Shown piece by piece: positions 1 to 9,983 of a stretch of 64,000 bases of DNA. The stretch's first letter is position 1. The number at the start of each line of letters is the position of its first letter. The notes under the pieces were generated by a model, which was not told where the DNA came from, did not search any database, and was given only the letters and a program-made list of their open reading frames with translations. A program made the translations under genes and the position numbers. Origin of the DNA: Acetobacter indonesiensis (GTDB lineage Bacteria > Pseudomonadota > Alphaproteobacteria > Acetobacterales > Acetobacteraceae); the NCBI RefSeq assembly GCF_000963945.1, contig NZ_BAMW01000006.1:62001-126000 (forward strand), given 5' to 3'.

Positions 1-840
1 GACGGCTGTGGGTTTCTGATTGATTTTTGCCATGTAGTCTTTGGTCATCATCACATCGTTTGAGATATTGCCAACGACGGTAATGTTAGCCCACGGGGCT
101 GTCAGCGTAATGTGGGCGGCCTCGGGGTCAAAAATCATGTTGAAGTCAGAGGCAAAATCCGCGTTGCCGGTAATGGACATCATGTTGGTGTCAAGCAGCC
201 CCCCCATGAAGACAAGTTGTTTGGCTGTGGCTGCAAATGTGGGGTCAAGACGGATGGCAAGGGCCAGATTGGTCATTGGCCCGGCTTCAAAAATCGTAAC
301 CTGATGAGGGTGTTCATGGACCATACGGATCATGAACAGGGCCGCGGATTCTGACGCAGCGGCCGTTTTAGGTGCGCCCTCTGGTAATTTCGGCAGGGCA
401 GGCTGGGTTTCTGCGGCCTTATCAATCGAGCCTAACCCGCCCCACGCCCCTTTCCACGGGATACGACCAAATTCCTGCTCACGCAGTTTCATCAGGGCTA
501 CAGTATTGATCAGGGGATAGACTGCCCCATCAGCCACCGGGATATCAGATTTATGCGCGATTTCCAGAAAACGACGCAGATGTGCAGATTCCGCATTTTC
601 CCAGTCATCGCCGGTGCTGACCGTAAACCCCAGAACCTTGATATGCGGGTTGGCCAGCAGCGGAATGACAGACTGAATGTCAGACCCGCCCGGACCGAGG
701 AAATCATTATCTTCAATAACCAGTGCCTGCTCTGAAGCGCCTTCTGCTTGAGCCCGCGAAACAGGTGTGGACAGGAGAGCAAGAACTGACGCAACGGCGG
801 TGGTGATGCGTAAAGCGGAAAGAGAGATGGGCAGACGCAT
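1..840 (-). CDS. Secreted nucleoside hydrolase (IUNH family), C-terminal part cut off by window edge
   Basis: My translation of the minus strand gives an open frame of 280 codons that runs off the left edge. The ATG at 840 is preceded by GAGG at a suitable distance. Residues 1-32 form a signal peptide ending in an SRAQA-like cleavage site, so the protein is probably exported. The mature start carries the Asp-rich ribose and Ca2+ site of inosine-uridine nucleoside N-ribohydrolases, in the variant form D44-N-D46 followed by a Gly-rich GPGG stretch and D54 instead of the classical DxDxxxDD. Later stretches (FEAGPMTNLALA, FMGG, NADFASDFNMIFDPEAA) match the family. The expected role is hydrolysis of nucleosides to base and ribose in the periplasm. 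Family assignment is secure; the substrate is unknown. Confidence 0.85.
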   Translation of the reverse strand, partial: MRLPISLSALRITTAVASVLALLSTPVSRAQAEGASEQALVIEDNDFLGPGGSDIQSVIPLLANPHIKVLGFTVSTGDDWENAESAHLRRFLEIAHKSDIPVADGAVYPLINTVALMKLREQEFGRIPWKGAWGGLGSIDKAAETQPALPKLPEGAPKTAAASESAALFMIRMVHEHPHQVTIFEAGPMTNLALAIRLDPTFAATAKQLVFMGGLLDTNMMSITGNADFASDFNMIFDPEAAHITLTAPWANITVVGNISNDVMMTKDYMAKINQKPTAV

Positions 841-1325
841 GGGAGCCTCGGGGCAGGAGAAAAATGGCTGCTCCAGTAAAGGAACTAATTGGGACTATAG
901 AGAGATGTTGACGCCTAAAAAAAGATGCTTCTGCTTGTGACGGGAAAAAAATGCTCGCATTGTAGGGCCTGTTACGACCGATAGCAGCCTTGGCGATACA
1001 TTCTGCTCACAGTTGGGGACTAGGTGCAAAGGCGCTTTAGGGATGGATGTCGGCGTTTCGGTCTTAGATTGAGGTGGCATCTAAAGCGAACCAAAGCCTG
1101 CAATCTTTAGGTTCATTAAACCCCTGTATCAGGGATGGTCGGGCGTCATCATAACATAAGTAAAGGAAGCGGCTAAAAACCTGATCATGGTTCGTAAATG
1201 CTCCGGCTATCGAGTGCTTTTTTAGCGTAATTCTGCACGGTTTTTCTGGACGGGAAACGTGCAATGAAGCGTCGAACCATCAAAGAAAGCATAGTGCAAA
1301 GTAGGGCGAGGAGCCGCCGCGGGTT
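841..1325. other. Intergenic region, 485 bases, no supported gene
   Basis: This stretch lies between the nucleoside hydrolase start and the hemW stop. It should hold the promoter of the nucleoside hydrolase. The two short minus-strand frames inside it (about 61 and 66 codons) have no ribosome site or recognisable family and look like chance. I see no inverted repeats typical of an insertion sequence. Confidence 0.5.
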
Positions 1326-2486
1326 TTAGAGCACAAGGGCGCGCAGCAGAGCCTCTAGTCGTAGTCGGCCTTCCGGGGTGGCGTACAACCTCGTCGCAGT
1401 TTGCTCCAGATATCCTTCTTCAAGGGCTGCGGCCAAAATTGTTACGTCTGTTGCCTCGGTCAGCGTCATGCCTGTGCGGGTTGCAAAGCGGTCCAAGTTT
1501 AGACCCTCTGTCACTCTTAATCCCATCAGCAGCATTTCGCGGGCGCGTTCCATAGGCACAAGTTCATCTTGGGATGTTTGACCGGTGCCTATGCGTTCAA
1601 CCAGATCAGCCCATGGTTCCGGTGCGCGATGACGACGCGTGGCGAACAGGGCGTTGCCCTGCGTAAGACGCCCATGAGCCCCGGGGCCAATGCCCAGATA
1701 ATCTCCGTAGCGCCAATAGGTCAGATTATGGCGGCTTTCGCTTCCGGGTTTTGCGTAGTTCGAGACCTCGTATCCGGCTAACCCATGTTGGGCGGTAATG
1801 GCGGATGTTTCCTCATACAGGGCAGCGGCTTCGTCCTCATCGGGCAGGGTGAAGGTGCCTGTGCGATAAAGGGCCTCAAACTTTGTACCGGGTTCAATGG
1901 TCAGTTGGTAAAGCGACACATGGTCGGCCACCAGACTGAGAGCCTTATTCAGCTCGGCTTTCCAATCCGCGAGGGATTGGCCGGGGCGTGCGTAGATCAG
2001 GTCAAATGTAATGCGTGGAAACAGGGTACGGGCGGTTTCCAGCGCGGCAAGCGCCTGTGTTGCAGAATGTTCGCGCCCCAGAAATGTCAGGGCCGCATCA
2101 TCCAGCGCCTGTATGCCCAAAGACACGCGGTTGACCCCGGCTTGCCGAAAACCGCTCAGGCGGCCTGCTTCCACACTTGAGGGGTTGGCTTCCAACGTGA
2201 TTTCAAGGTCGGGCAGAGGGTCAAACAGCGTAGTGGCATCTTCAATCAGGGCCGCCACACTTTCGGGTGCCATCAAGGATGGTGTGCCACCCCCGAAGAA
2301 AATAGACCCCAGTTTTCGACGGCCCAGCCGTGCGGCATCATGGGCAAGTTCCGTACGGAGGGCTTTGGCAAAGCGGGCCTCTGGCATCCTGTCCCGCACG
2401 TGTGAATTGAAGTCACAGTACGGGCATTTGGCCAGACAGAATGGCCAGTGGATGTAGAGAGCAAGTGGTTCTTCGGGCGTGTTCAG
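1326..2486 (-). CDS. hemW: Radical SAM heme chaperone HemW, probable CTG start
   Basis: This is a HemN-like radical SAM protein, the family that delivers heme to respiratory proteins. The first ATG/GTG/TTG in frame is a GTG at 2399, but starting there would drop the radical SAM cluster motif. The frame stays open upstream and encodes C17-x3-C21-PY-C24 (CLAKCPYC) before that point. The next in-frame stop upstream leaves no standard start codon. A CTG at 2486 gives an N-terminus [15 protein letters not shown] typical of HemW, sits about 5 bases after AAGGTGG, and overlaps the kup stop as CTGA, a coupling usually seen as ATGA. GGGTP follows near residue 65. Length would be 386 aa, normal for HemW. 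A sequencing error that changed an ATG is the main alternative. Confidence 0.88.
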   Translation of the reverse strand: MNTPEEPLALYIHWPFCLAKCPYCDFNSHVRDRMPEARFAKALRTELAHDAARLGRRKLGSIFFGGGTPSLMAPESVAALIEDATTLFDPLPDLEITLEANPSSVEAGRLSGFRQAGVNRVSLGIQALDDAALTFLGREHSATQALAALETARTLFPRITFDLIYARPGQSLADWKAELNKALSLVADHVSLYQLTIEPGTKFEALYRTGTFTLPDEDEAAALYEETSAITAQHGLAGYEVSNYAKPGSESRHNLTYWRYGDYLGIGPGAHGRLTQGNALFATRRHRAPEPWADLVERIGTGQTSQDELVPMERAREMLLMGLRVTEGLNLDRFATRTGMTLTEATDVTILAAALEEGYLEQTATRLYATPEGRLRLEALLRALVL

Positions 2487-4468
2487 ATTGCCACCTTCAC
2501 ACCCAACTGCACCACGCGATCAGGCGGAATGCGGAAGAACTCCATGCTGGACGTTGAATTACGAGCCATGAACAGAAAGAGCGACATCCGCCAATGTGAC
2601 AGGCGCGGCACGGATGAACGGGTAATCAGTTCGCGGGATGTAAAGTAGGAAGCCTGCAAGGCATCGAAATCAACGCCGTTTGCTTTCAGGTCTTCAAGGG
2701 CGCGTGGAATGTTCGGCATTTCCATAAAGCCGTAGCGCAGAATAACCCGGTAAATGTTCGGGGCCAGTTCTTCAACGGATACCCGGTGCCCACGGTCGGC
2801 TTCGGGCTGGTCAAGGTTCTGCACGGTCACGAACAGCATGTGGTCATGCAGAATCTTGTTGTGACGCAGGTTATGCAGCAGACACGGAGAGACAAAGTCA
2901 GGCGTGCTGGTCATGAACACTGCCATACCCGGCACGCGGATGATGCGGGACTGTGGCAGACGCGCAATAAAGGAACCAACCGGCAGGCTGTCCTGACGCT
3001 GGCGGCTGACAATCAGGCCACGGCCCTTTTTCCACGTTGTCATCATTAGGGTCAGTACACAGCCCAGCAGAACCGGCACCCATCCGCCATCAGGAATTTT
3101 CAGCGCATTGGCGGAGAAGAAAATCAGATCAAGCAGCAGGAAGCTGCCGAAAATGAGCGCTACCTTGTAGTGGGGCCAGTTGAAGTGACGGTTGAACACC
3201 ACAATGGCGAGTACGGACGTGCAGATAAACGTGCCTGTAACCGCAATGCCGTAAGCAGATGCCAGTGCATCAGAACTACGGAACGCCACCACAAGAAGCA
3301 CAGCCCCAATGCACAAGAAACGATTGAAGTCGGGAAGGTAGATCTGGCCTTCTTCATCCGCATTGGTGTGGGTAATACGCAGGCGCGGCATGTAGCCAAG
3401 CTGGATAAGCTGCCGGCAGATAGAGAAGCCACCTGAAATGCCAGCCTGGCTGGCAATGACTGTGGCCAGTGTTGACAACACAATCATCGGTCCCTGCATC
3501 CAGTGCGGGCACAGCAGGAAGAACGGATTTACCAATGTTTTGGGGTCAGAAATAACCAGTGCGGCCTGCCCAAAATAATTCAGCACCAGCATGGGCAGCA
3601 CAAAGAAAATCCACGCATAGCGAATGGGGGCCCGACCAAAATGCCCCATATCAGCATACAGGGCTTCTGCCCCGGTAACGCACAGTACGACGGAACCCAG
3701 CGCCAGAAAAGACAGCTTGCCATGATAGAAGACAAACTCCAGCGCATAGACGGGAGAAAGGGCCATCAGAATGGCAGGGTGATGCAGGATTTGCAGCAGC
3801 CCCAAGACGCCGATTGTACCAAACCAGAGCAGCATGACAGGCCCGAAAATGGCCCCCACTTTGCCTGTGCCTATCCATTGCACGCTAAACAGGCTGATAA
3901 TGACCAGAATGGCGATGGGAATAACAAAATCATGGGCAGCGGGGACGCTGACCTCCACCCCTTCAATGGCTGACAATACCGAGATAGCCGGGGTGATAAT
4001 CCCGTCACCAAAAAACAGGCAAGCCCCCACAATCCCGACCAGACCAAGCCATAATCGGGTTTTGGGGCTGGTGGCCACCCGTTGTGCCAGGGAACTGATT
4101 GCCAGAATCCCGCCTTCACCGTGATGGTCGGCGCGCATGATCAGAAGCACGTATTTCACCGTGACAATCAGGATCAGCGTCCAGAAAATCAGACTGGCGA
4201 CACCCAGTATTTCCCACGGGGCAACGGTATGGTGGCCAGAAATGACTTCAACGGTAGAGCGGAACGCGTAAAGCGGACTGGTGCCGATATCGCCATAGAC
4301 CACACCCAGCACACCCAGCAGCGCCGCAAACCCGACAGGGGCGGCTGCGTGTTGGGGCTGGTCGGCATCGAATTCCGTAATATGCCGGGTGTTTGTGTGC
4401 TCCCCGGTATTAGGCTGTGCCGCTGTATGTGGATCGGCCCCGGCAGGCGTGCTGGTTGGGTCGGTCAT
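2483..4468 (-). CDS. kup: Kup-family low-affinity potassium transporter
   Basis: The 661-residue protein has a polar N-terminus of about 45 residues, then the family signature [16 protein letters not shown] around residues 55-70, followed by about 12 hydrophobic segments and a C-terminal cytosolic domain. It should catalyse K+ uptake, probably with protons, across the inner membrane. E. coli Kup is slightly shorter; the extra length is mostly the Thr/Ala/Pro-rich N-terminus. Its stop codon overlaps the apparent CTG start of hemW, so the two are probably translated from one message, although their functions are unrelated. The gap to yggS upstream is 95 bases, so kup may have its own promoter. 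Confidence 0.95.
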   Translation of the reverse strand: MTDPTSTPAGADPHTAAQPNTGEHTNTRHITEFDADQPQHAAAPVGFAALLGVLGVVYGDIGTSPLYAFRSTVEVISGHHTVAPWEILGVASLIFWTLILIVTVKYVLLIMRADHHGEGGILAISSLAQRVATSPKTRLWLGLVGIVGACLFFGDGIITPAISVLSAIEGVEVSVPAAHDFVIPIAILVIISLFSVQWIGTGKVGAIFGPVMLLWFGTIGVLGLLQILHHPAILMALSPVYALEFVFYHGKLSFLALGSVVLCVTGAEALYADMGHFGRAPIRYAWIFFVLPMLVLNYFGQAALVISDPKTLVNPFFLLCPHWMQGPMIVLSTLATVIASQAGISGGFSICRQLIQLGYMPRLRITHTNADEEGQIYLPDFNRFLCIGAVLLVVAFRSSDALASAYGIAVTGTFICTSVLAIVVFNRHFNWPHYKVALIFGSFLLLDLIFFSANALKIPDGGWVPVLLGCVLTLMMTTWKKGRGLIVSRQRQDSLPVGSFIARLPQSRIIRVPGMAVFMTSTPDFVSPCLLHNLRHNKILHDHMLFVTVQNLDQPEADRGHRVSVEELAPNIYRVILRYGFMEMPNIPRALEDLKANGVDFDALQASYFTSRELITRSSVPRLSHWRMSLFLFMARNSTSSMEFFRIPPDRVVQLGVKVAI

Positions 4469-4563
4469 GTCAATTATGGCTCCACGTGGCGTGTGGGGAA
4501 AGTGTCCCGGCGGCTTGCATAAGGCGTGTAGGCAGCAGGAGGCAAGTCATCACAGGGCTTCCT

Positions 4564-5250
4564 TTAGGCTGAAGCAGGGCGCGGGCCAAAAATGGCCGTG
4601 CCTACGCGGACAAGAGTTGCTCCTTGCGCAATGGCCTGCGGATAGTCGGCAGACATCCCCATGGACAGCACCGGCAGACCGTGTTCATGCGCCATGCTGC
4701 GCAAAAGCTGAAAGTGGGGTGTGGGGTCTTCGGTCGCAGGCGGAATACACATCAGGCCCCGTAATTTGTCACCAAAACGATTGCGACAGGTGCGGATAAA
4801 GTCATCGGCCTGTTCACGCGGGACACCAAATTTCTGGGGCTCATCTCCGGTGTTCACTTCAATCAGAAGATCGGGCAGGCGGCCTAGGCTTTCTGCCGCA
4901 TGGGCCAGTGCATCAGCCAGAGCCGGACGGTCGAGACTTTCGATCATATCGGCCAGCCTGACGGCGTCTTTCGCCTTGTTTGTTTGCAGCCCCCCAATCA
5001 GATGCAGACGGAGGTCAGGCGTGGTTTCACGCAGGGCGGGGAACTTTGCGGCGGCTTCCTGTACGCGGTTTTCACCAAAAATGCGCTGACCCGCGTCTAT
5101 GGCCTGCTGCACACTGCTTGCTGGGTGGAATTTGGAGACAGCCACCAATGTGACGGCGGCAGGGTCTCGCCCAACGGCGTGGGCCGCAGCATCAATACGG
5201 GCGCGGACGTCTGCAAGCCTGTCCGCAAGGGGAGGAGATGGGGCTGTCAC
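4564..5250 (-). CDS. yggS: YggS/PROSC-family PLP-binding homeostasis protein
   Basis: This is a fold-type III alanine-racemase-like single-domain protein that binds pyridoxal phosphate and buffers its cellular level. The PLP lysine is in VAVSKFHPA (K40 from the chosen start), and the RIFGENRVQEA and HLIGGLQTNK motifs of the family follow. The GTG at 5250 gives 228 aa, the usual length. A longer frame to 5331 adds a Cys/Gln-rich stretch not found in the family, so I prefer the GTG with GAGAAG upstream. The end has the usual SMGMSADYPQAI and VRVGTAIFG segments. It stands in the same direction as kup and hemW. Confidence 0.93.
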   Translation of the reverse strand: MTAPSPPLADRLADVRARIDAAAHAVGRDPAAVTLVAVSKFHPASSVQQAIDAGQRIFGENRVQEAAAKFPALRETTPDLRLHLIGGLQTNKAKDAVRLADMIESLDRPALADALAHAAESLGRLPDLLIEVNTGDEPQKFGVPREQADDFIRTCRNRFGDKLRGLMCIPPATEDPTPHFQLLRSMAHEHGLPVLSMGMSADYPQAIAQGATLVRVGTAIFGPRPASA

Positions 5251-5406
5251 AATAACGCTTCTCAAACACTGGGGGCGGCCTTGTGTGACTGCATGCTGTG
5301 TTCCCGCTTGGGGGCCAGAGCATATAGCCACACATGGCCTTGTTTATGCCACTTTACCCGACATTGGGCTGAATGGGCACCCTTCCTGTCTGCCTGCGTA
5401 TTAAGA

Positions 5407-6456
5407 TCAGTTATTCTGCTGGGGTGGGGTATCCAGCGTCAAAATGATTTTGCCTGAATGGTCGCCTGCTTCCATGGTCTGATGCGCCTGTACCACCTGC
5501 GTAAACGGGAACGTCGCGTGGATCAGGGGACGGATGGTGCCATTAGCCAACAAGGGCCAGACCTTTTCCTGTAACTGGTTGGCTATCCGGCTTTTGGTTG
5601 TGGTATCGCGTGCGCGCAATGTGCTGCCGGTTACCACCAGTCTTCGGGTCATGATGCGGGCGAGGTCAGCCTTTTCTGCCTTCGCCCCGCCTTGCAGGGC
5701 GATAATGACCAATCTGCCATCCATGGCGAGCGACCGCAGATTGCGGTCAAGATATGCGCCGCCAATCATATCCAGAATAAGGTTGACGCCTTTGCCTTTG
5801 GTCAGTGTGCGCAGCCGTTCAGCAAAGTCTTGCTCTTTGTAGTTAATGGCGATGGCACCCAGTTTCTCACACAGGGCGCATTTATCAGCCGTGCCTGCTG
5901 TGACGTAGGGAATACCCCCAAAAGCTTTGACAAGCTGAATGGCTGTCGTGCCGATTCCACTTGACCCACCATGAATCAGAACGCGCTCGCCCTCTGTAAT
6001 AGGAGACGGCATGAACAGGTTTGACCAGACGGTGAAAAAGGTTTCGGGCAGGGCTGCAGCCTGCACGGCATCAAATCCTGTGGGCCATGGTAGGCACTGA
6101 CCGGCGGGTACCAAACAGTATTCTGCATAGCCGCCACCATTGGCCAAGGCACAGACCTTGGTGCCAATGGCAGGCATGATCTGGCCAACTGACGGCGCAC
6201 CACAGGCCACAATTTCCCCAGCAATTTCAAGCCCCAGGCGGGGGTTTGCCCCCGGGGGTGGGGGATACAGACCCTGACGCTGCATGATGTCTGGCCGGTT
6301 GACCCCTGCTGCCATGACACGGACAAGAACTTCACCCCGGCCCGGTTGGGGAATGGGCAGTGTCTCGATTTTCATGACATCGGGGGCACCGGGGTCGGTA
6401 ACGCACACGGCCTGCATGGTGCCTGAAAAAGGTGCTTTGGAGGTGTCTGTCATCAT
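5407..6456 (-). CDS. NAD(P)H-quinone oxidoreductase, PIG3-type zinc-independent MDR
   Basis: A medium-chain dehydrogenase/reductase of about 349 aa. The N-terminal GroES-like domain has [13 protein letters not shown] and GLEIAGEI in the form of the PIG3 quinone oxidoreductases. The structural zinc cysteines are absent. The Rossmann domain carries [17 protein letters not shown], typical for NADPH binding. The probable reaction is one-electron or two-electron quinone reduction in the cytosol. The reading frame extends to 6534, but the family normally starts just before the first beta strand, so the double ATG at 6456/6453 is preferred. It has no clear strong ribosome site, so the exact start is uncertain. 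Confidence 0.88.
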   Translation of the reverse strand: MMTDTSKAPFSGTMQAVCVTDPGAPDVMKIETLPIPQPGRGEVLVRVMAAGVNRPDIMQRQGLYPPPPGANPRLGLEIAGEIVACGAPSVGQIMPAIGTKVCALANGGGYAEYCLVPAGQCLPWPTGFDAVQAAALPETFFTVWSNLFMPSPITEGERVLIHGGSSGIGTTAIQLVKAFGGIPYVTAGTADKCALCEKLGAIAINYKEQDFAERLRTLTKGKGVNLILDMIGGAYLDRNLRSLAMDGRLVIIALQGGAKAEKADLARIMTRRLVVTGSTLRARDTTTKSRIANQLQEKVWPLLANGTIRPLIHATFPFTQVVQAHQTMEAGDHSGKIILTLDTPPQQNN

Positions 6457-6570
6457 ACGCCCGGAAAGGTTTGTCAGAGCAGGAAGCGCATCAAGCCCGA
6501 TTTTGTTGCAAACCAAAAGGGTACAGGGCTTCACGTCTCGGGTAGGGCCGCGGTGACAGAAGGCGGAATG

Positions 6571-8340
6571 TTACCCCCGATATTTCTCGCCTGCCAGTTC
6601 GCGGCGGGTGCGCTCCAGTTCTTCAGCGTAACGGCGGAGAACATAGCGTTCGCTTAACAAGCCAAGCACCATATTGTTTTCGTTTATGACAGCGCAGGCA
6701 GGCCTGCCTGTGCGTTCAAAGCAAGCCAAGGCATCAGACAGGCAGGTCTGGGGCAGCAACGCTTCATCGTCTGAGGGAACAAGGTCAAGCAAAGGGGTGG
6801 AATCCGCATAACGTGCTGCATGGAACGTCACGTTTTCGACCAGTCCTTTATAGCGGCGGTGTTCATCCCGCAGAATGATATAGCGCGGCGCGGTGCCTGG
6901 AAATTCGGCCCGGGCACCAGCAACCGTTTCCGTGGCAGGGAAAGTGACAATTTCCGTGCGCATCATGCGCTCGACCGTCAGGTTCCGCATCCAGCCGACA
7001 TCTACACCAGAGCGAATATTTTCGCCCCGCAGATGAAACCGCCATGTTGCGAATGAATAGCCAAAAGTACGCCGCACGGTAATGGACGAGACAATGGCGG
7101 ACACCATGACGGCCGTGGTCAACGGCAGGCTGCCGGTTGTTTCAAGGGCCAGAAACACCATTGTCATCGGGCCGCCGATGACTGCAACGGCCAACGCGCA
7201 CATCCCAACAACAGCGCAGACTGAAACCGGCAGAACCGTGAGGGGGGAGAGAACGCCTGCGAAAACAGCCCCTGTCAGCACGCCCAGATAGAGCGAGGCA
7301 AAAAACAGGCCACCACGGAAGCCTGAACCAATGGAAATGGCGGATGCAAGCGCCTTTAATCCCAGCAGACCAAGAGCCAGCAGCAGTGGCGGCGTATCAA
7401 TCAACCCGGCGCGCATAGCCATATGGCCGGAAGACAGCACCGACGGGGAAATAAGGGCCAGCAGGCCGACCAGAAGTCCGCCTAATGCAGGCCGCATCCA
7501 CACAGGAAGGGGAAGCGCGTGAAAAGCGCGTTCAGTCAGTGTAACGCCTTTCATTAATCCCACGGCGACCAAGGCGGAAACCCCGCCCAGAACAGCAATC
7601 GGCAGATAGGCGAGCGGGGGAATGGAGGCTGGGGTCTGCACAGTGACAGCAGGCAGTACAGTGCCCGTTAGATGCACGACCCCTATGGCGGTCACGGCGG
7701 AGAGTGCAACAGGCGCAAGTGCGGTGAAGGAATAGGTGCCGATAATCAGTTCAAACGCATAGAATGCGCCTGCCAACGGTGCGTCAAATGCAGCCCCGAT
7801 TGCGCCAGCTGCCCCGCACCCGACCAGCAACCGTACATCGGCCCGGTGCATACGAAGCTGGCGGCCAATGCGGGAACCGAACGCTGCGCCTAACTGACTG
7901 AATCCAGCCTCCAGCCCCAACGATGCACCACAACCGTTTGAGATAACGGTTTGTCCGGCCACCACAAGGCTATCGCGCAGGGACATACGGCCACCATGCA
8001 GGGCGTTGGCTTCTACCGGGTCAACAGGACGGAAGCGTGCGGTGCGGGCCAGAAAATATCCTGCGGCCCCAAGCAGGAGCCCACCAGAGACGGGCACCAG
8101 CAACGCCCTGATGGGCGCGATGGATGGCAGGCCCGAAAGACGCCCGGACTCCGGTGCCAACAGATGGTGCGCCAGAAAAGTGGCTTCAGTCATAAGACTG
8201 ACCGCCCCCCCGGCCAGCAACCCTACTAAGGCAGCCAGAGCCACCAGCCAGAGTGTGTCCGTACGCACCAGAGCCCTGAGCGCAGCCAGAAACCCCGGCA
8301 ACGTGGCATGGGTGCGCATATGGCCCAGCAAGCCCATCAT
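6571..8340 (-). CDS. ClC-type voltage-gated chloride channel/antiporter with C-terminal CBS domains
   Basis: An inner-membrane protein of about 589 aa with roughly ten hydrophobic segments followed by a cytosolic part. The ClC core is recognised by SNGCGASLGLEAGFSQ (the GxEGP region with its gating glutamate kept as GLEAG) and GSGFRGGLFFASLYLG (the GxFxP region, here GGLFFAS). The tail, with TVAGARAEFPG and AVINENNMVLGLLSERYVLRRY, is a CBS pair such as binds adenine nucleotides. The usual GSGIP filter is not obvious; the Ser and Pro are replaced. The frame runs up to 8466, but the extra N-terminus is Pro/Cys-rich and unlike the family. Whether it transports chloride, fluoride or another anion cannot be told. 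Confidence 0.88.
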   Translation of the reverse strand: MMGLLGHMRTHATLPGFLAALRALVRTDTLWLVALAALVGLLAGGAVSLMTEATFLAHHLLAPESGRLSGLPSIAPIRALLVPVSGGLLLGAAGYFLARTARFRPVDPVEANALHGGRMSLRDSLVVAGQTVISNGCGASLGLEAGFSQLGAAFGSRIGRQLRMHRADVRLLVGCGAAGAIGAAFDAPLAGAFYAFELIIGTYSFTALAPVALSAVTAIGVVHLTGTVLPAVTVQTPASIPPLAYLPIAVLGGVSALVAVGLMKGVTLTERAFHALPLPVWMRPALGGLLVGLLALISPSVLSSGHMAMRAGLIDTPPLLLALGLLGLKALASAISIGSGFRGGLFFASLYLGVLTGAVFAGVLSPLTVLPVSVCAVVGMCALAVAVIGGPMTMVFLALETTGSLPLTTAVMVSAIVSSITVRRTFGYSFATWRFHLRGENIRSGVDVGWMRNLTVERMMRTEIVTFPATETVAGARAEFPGTAPRYIILRDEHRRYKGLVENVTFHAARYADSTPLLDLVPSDDEALLPQTCLSDALACFERTGRPACAVINENNMVLGLLSERYVLRRYAEELERTRRELAGEKYRG

Positions 8341-8577
8341 GGGTGCGAAGGGTGCGGCGGGTGGACAGGGATGTGGTGTGTCACAAGGCAGAACGTGCCT
8401 GTTCCGGCCTGCAAGAGCAAAGGCTTTTTGCACATGGGGTCCAGATGCCATGTCTGGCACTGGCAAACCATGACAGTTTTAAGAAACAGAAAACTGCATC
8501 AAAGAGGCTAAGGAGGAATGCCGTTTTACAACGGCACTACACCGGGAATGAGCGAAGGATTGAAAGCTGTTGCCACA

Positions 8578-9636
8578 TCAGGGAGTAGTCGCAGGCGGCT
8601 TGGCTGCCAGAATACGGCTAATGTCTTCATCCGTCAGATTATAGTGGAAAAAAGTCTGATAAAAATTACGAACATCCTGCGGCAGATTGAGGTCAGCAAA
8701 GGCGGTGGGGTGGAACAGCTTGGCTGCCCACTCCATTTGCAGCAGTTCCTCGCATCCGTAACGGTCCCACGGAAAGACGCCTTGAGGATTCCGCGCCCAT
8801 TTTCCTTTCTGCACTGCTGGCAGCGCCTGAAACGGAGAGGACGCATCAATGTCTCCGGCTGTGGGGCCAAGGACGATGATATCAGGATTCCATGCTGCAA
8901 TCTGTTCAAACGTGGTGGGGCGATGATTGCCTGACACCGTGGCTGCGTTTATGCCGCCCGCTGTCTGAATCCATGTGTCGATCATGGTGTCTTTCCCGTC
9001 AATCTGAAGCGGGTTCAGAGTAGCGATATGCAAAACACGCGGACGGGCAGAGGCGGGTATTTTAGCCACGCGAGTTTGCAGCAGAGTCGTCAACGCATCC
9101 ATTTTCTGCCGATAAAGTGCCGCGACGTCGTGGGCCTGTTGGGTGCCGAGTGCATCGGCTGTCATATCAATCGTACGCAGCATGTTGGGTATGGTGGTGT
9201 ATTGGGCATGCAGGGTCGGTAACCCCACTTTGCGCAGATTTTCGGCCTGCGCGCGCTGGGGCACAATGACCAGATCAATGTGACGGGCCAGCAGATCTTC
9301 CGGGTTGACGGTATCAGGCGTCACGCCCGTTTCAGCCTTCAGCAGAACGGGGGCGACCTTGAACAGCCACGGGCGCGTTGATGGCTTTTCAGCCGAGACC
9401 TTTATCTTGTCAGCAGCACCCAGCATGACCAGAACTTCGTTATGGGCAAACCATAAATCCGCAATGGCGGTTGGGGTATCCTTGATCTCGACGGGTGTGC
9501 CGCTCATATCGACAACAGTGCGGGCTTCGGCTGCTTTTGATGCAAACGGACTAAACATCATCGCCGTGCCGAGCAGGGCTGCCAGCAGAAGGGAACGACG
9601 ACTTTTGGTGCAGGCTGAAGCAGGAAGCGCGCGCAT
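8578..9636 (-). CDS. Periplasmic binding protein of ABC-transporter type (BtuF/FepB-like), orphan
   Basis: The protein is about 352 aa from the ATG at 9636, which has GAGGT upstream; longer in-frame starts are not needed. Residues 1-37 are a signal peptide (RRSLLLAALLGTAMMF ... SKAAEA). The mature part has the class III binding-protein pattern: RTVVDMSGTPVEIKDTPTAIADLW, then DLVIVPQRAQAENLRKVG and AAWNPDIIVLG. Such proteins carry iron chelates, heme or cobalamin to an ABC permease. No permease or ATPase gene is adjacent, so it must work with partners elsewhere or have another role. The substrate is not deducible. Confidence 0.85.
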   Translation of the reverse strand: MRALPASACTKSRRSLLLAALLGTAMMFSPFASKAAEARTVVDMSGTPVEIKDTPTAIADLWFAHNEVLVMLGAADKIKVSAEKPSTRPWLFKVAPVLLKAETGVTPDTVNPEDLLARHIDLVIVPQRAQAENLRKVGLPTLHAQYTTIPNMLRTIDMTADALGTQQAHDVAALYRQKMDALTTLLQTRVAKIPASARPRVLHIATLNPLQIDGKDTMIDTWIQTAGGINAATVSGNHRPTTFEQIAAWNPDIIVLGPTAGDIDASSPFQALPAVQKGKWARNPQGVFPWDRYGCEELLQMEWAAKLFHPTAFADLNLPQDVRNFYQTFFHYNLTDEDISRILAAKPPATTP

Positions 9637-9728
9637 ACGGACCTCGGAAGAAATGAGAGTATATACGTTAGAATATAGAAACGGAGCGCGCAACATGGCG
9701 CATATCACAGTCAGCACAAGGAAAGGCG

Positions 9729-9926
9729 ATGCGGCAGCATAAAGTGATGCTGGGGGAGAAGGTGTTGTATCAGGCCGCACAGCTTTCCCATGCGCAGCGG
9801 TTTGCCAGTGCGCGTCAGGCAGAAGGTGTGGCCTGTCACGTTGTGCCAGATACCACCCCGCGACAGCCCAGAGCGGTGCGGATTAATCGGCTCACTGGAA
9901 AACCGTATAAAAAACCAGAAAAATAG
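9729..9926 (+). CDS. Small basic protein of unknown function (65 aa)
   Basis: A short frame starting at an ATG with AAGGA six bases upstream, divergent from the binding-protein gene. The product is basic, has no membrane segment or signal peptide, and ends in RINRLTGKPYKKPEK. It resembles no family that I recognise. The good ribosome site and the position between two opposed genes support its being real; the short length and lack of homology knowledge keep confidence moderate. Confidence 0.5.
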   Translation: MRQHKVMLGEKVLYQAAQLSHAQRFASARQAEGVACHVVPDTTPRQPRAVRINRLTGKPYKKPEK

Positions 9927-9983
9927 CGGGCATTGGCGCGAGCATAAGCATTCTGGTTACAGAAATGACCAGAGTTTGTAGTG

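Noticed and set aside
895-1264. Two short minus-strand frames in the gap after the nucleoside hydrolase, considered as transposase remnants
   Set aside because: No transposase motif, no terminal repeats and no target duplication are visible.
3503-3973. Plus-strand frame of about 156 codons inside kup
   Set aside because: Antisense shadow of Kup membrane helices, low complexity and no start signal.
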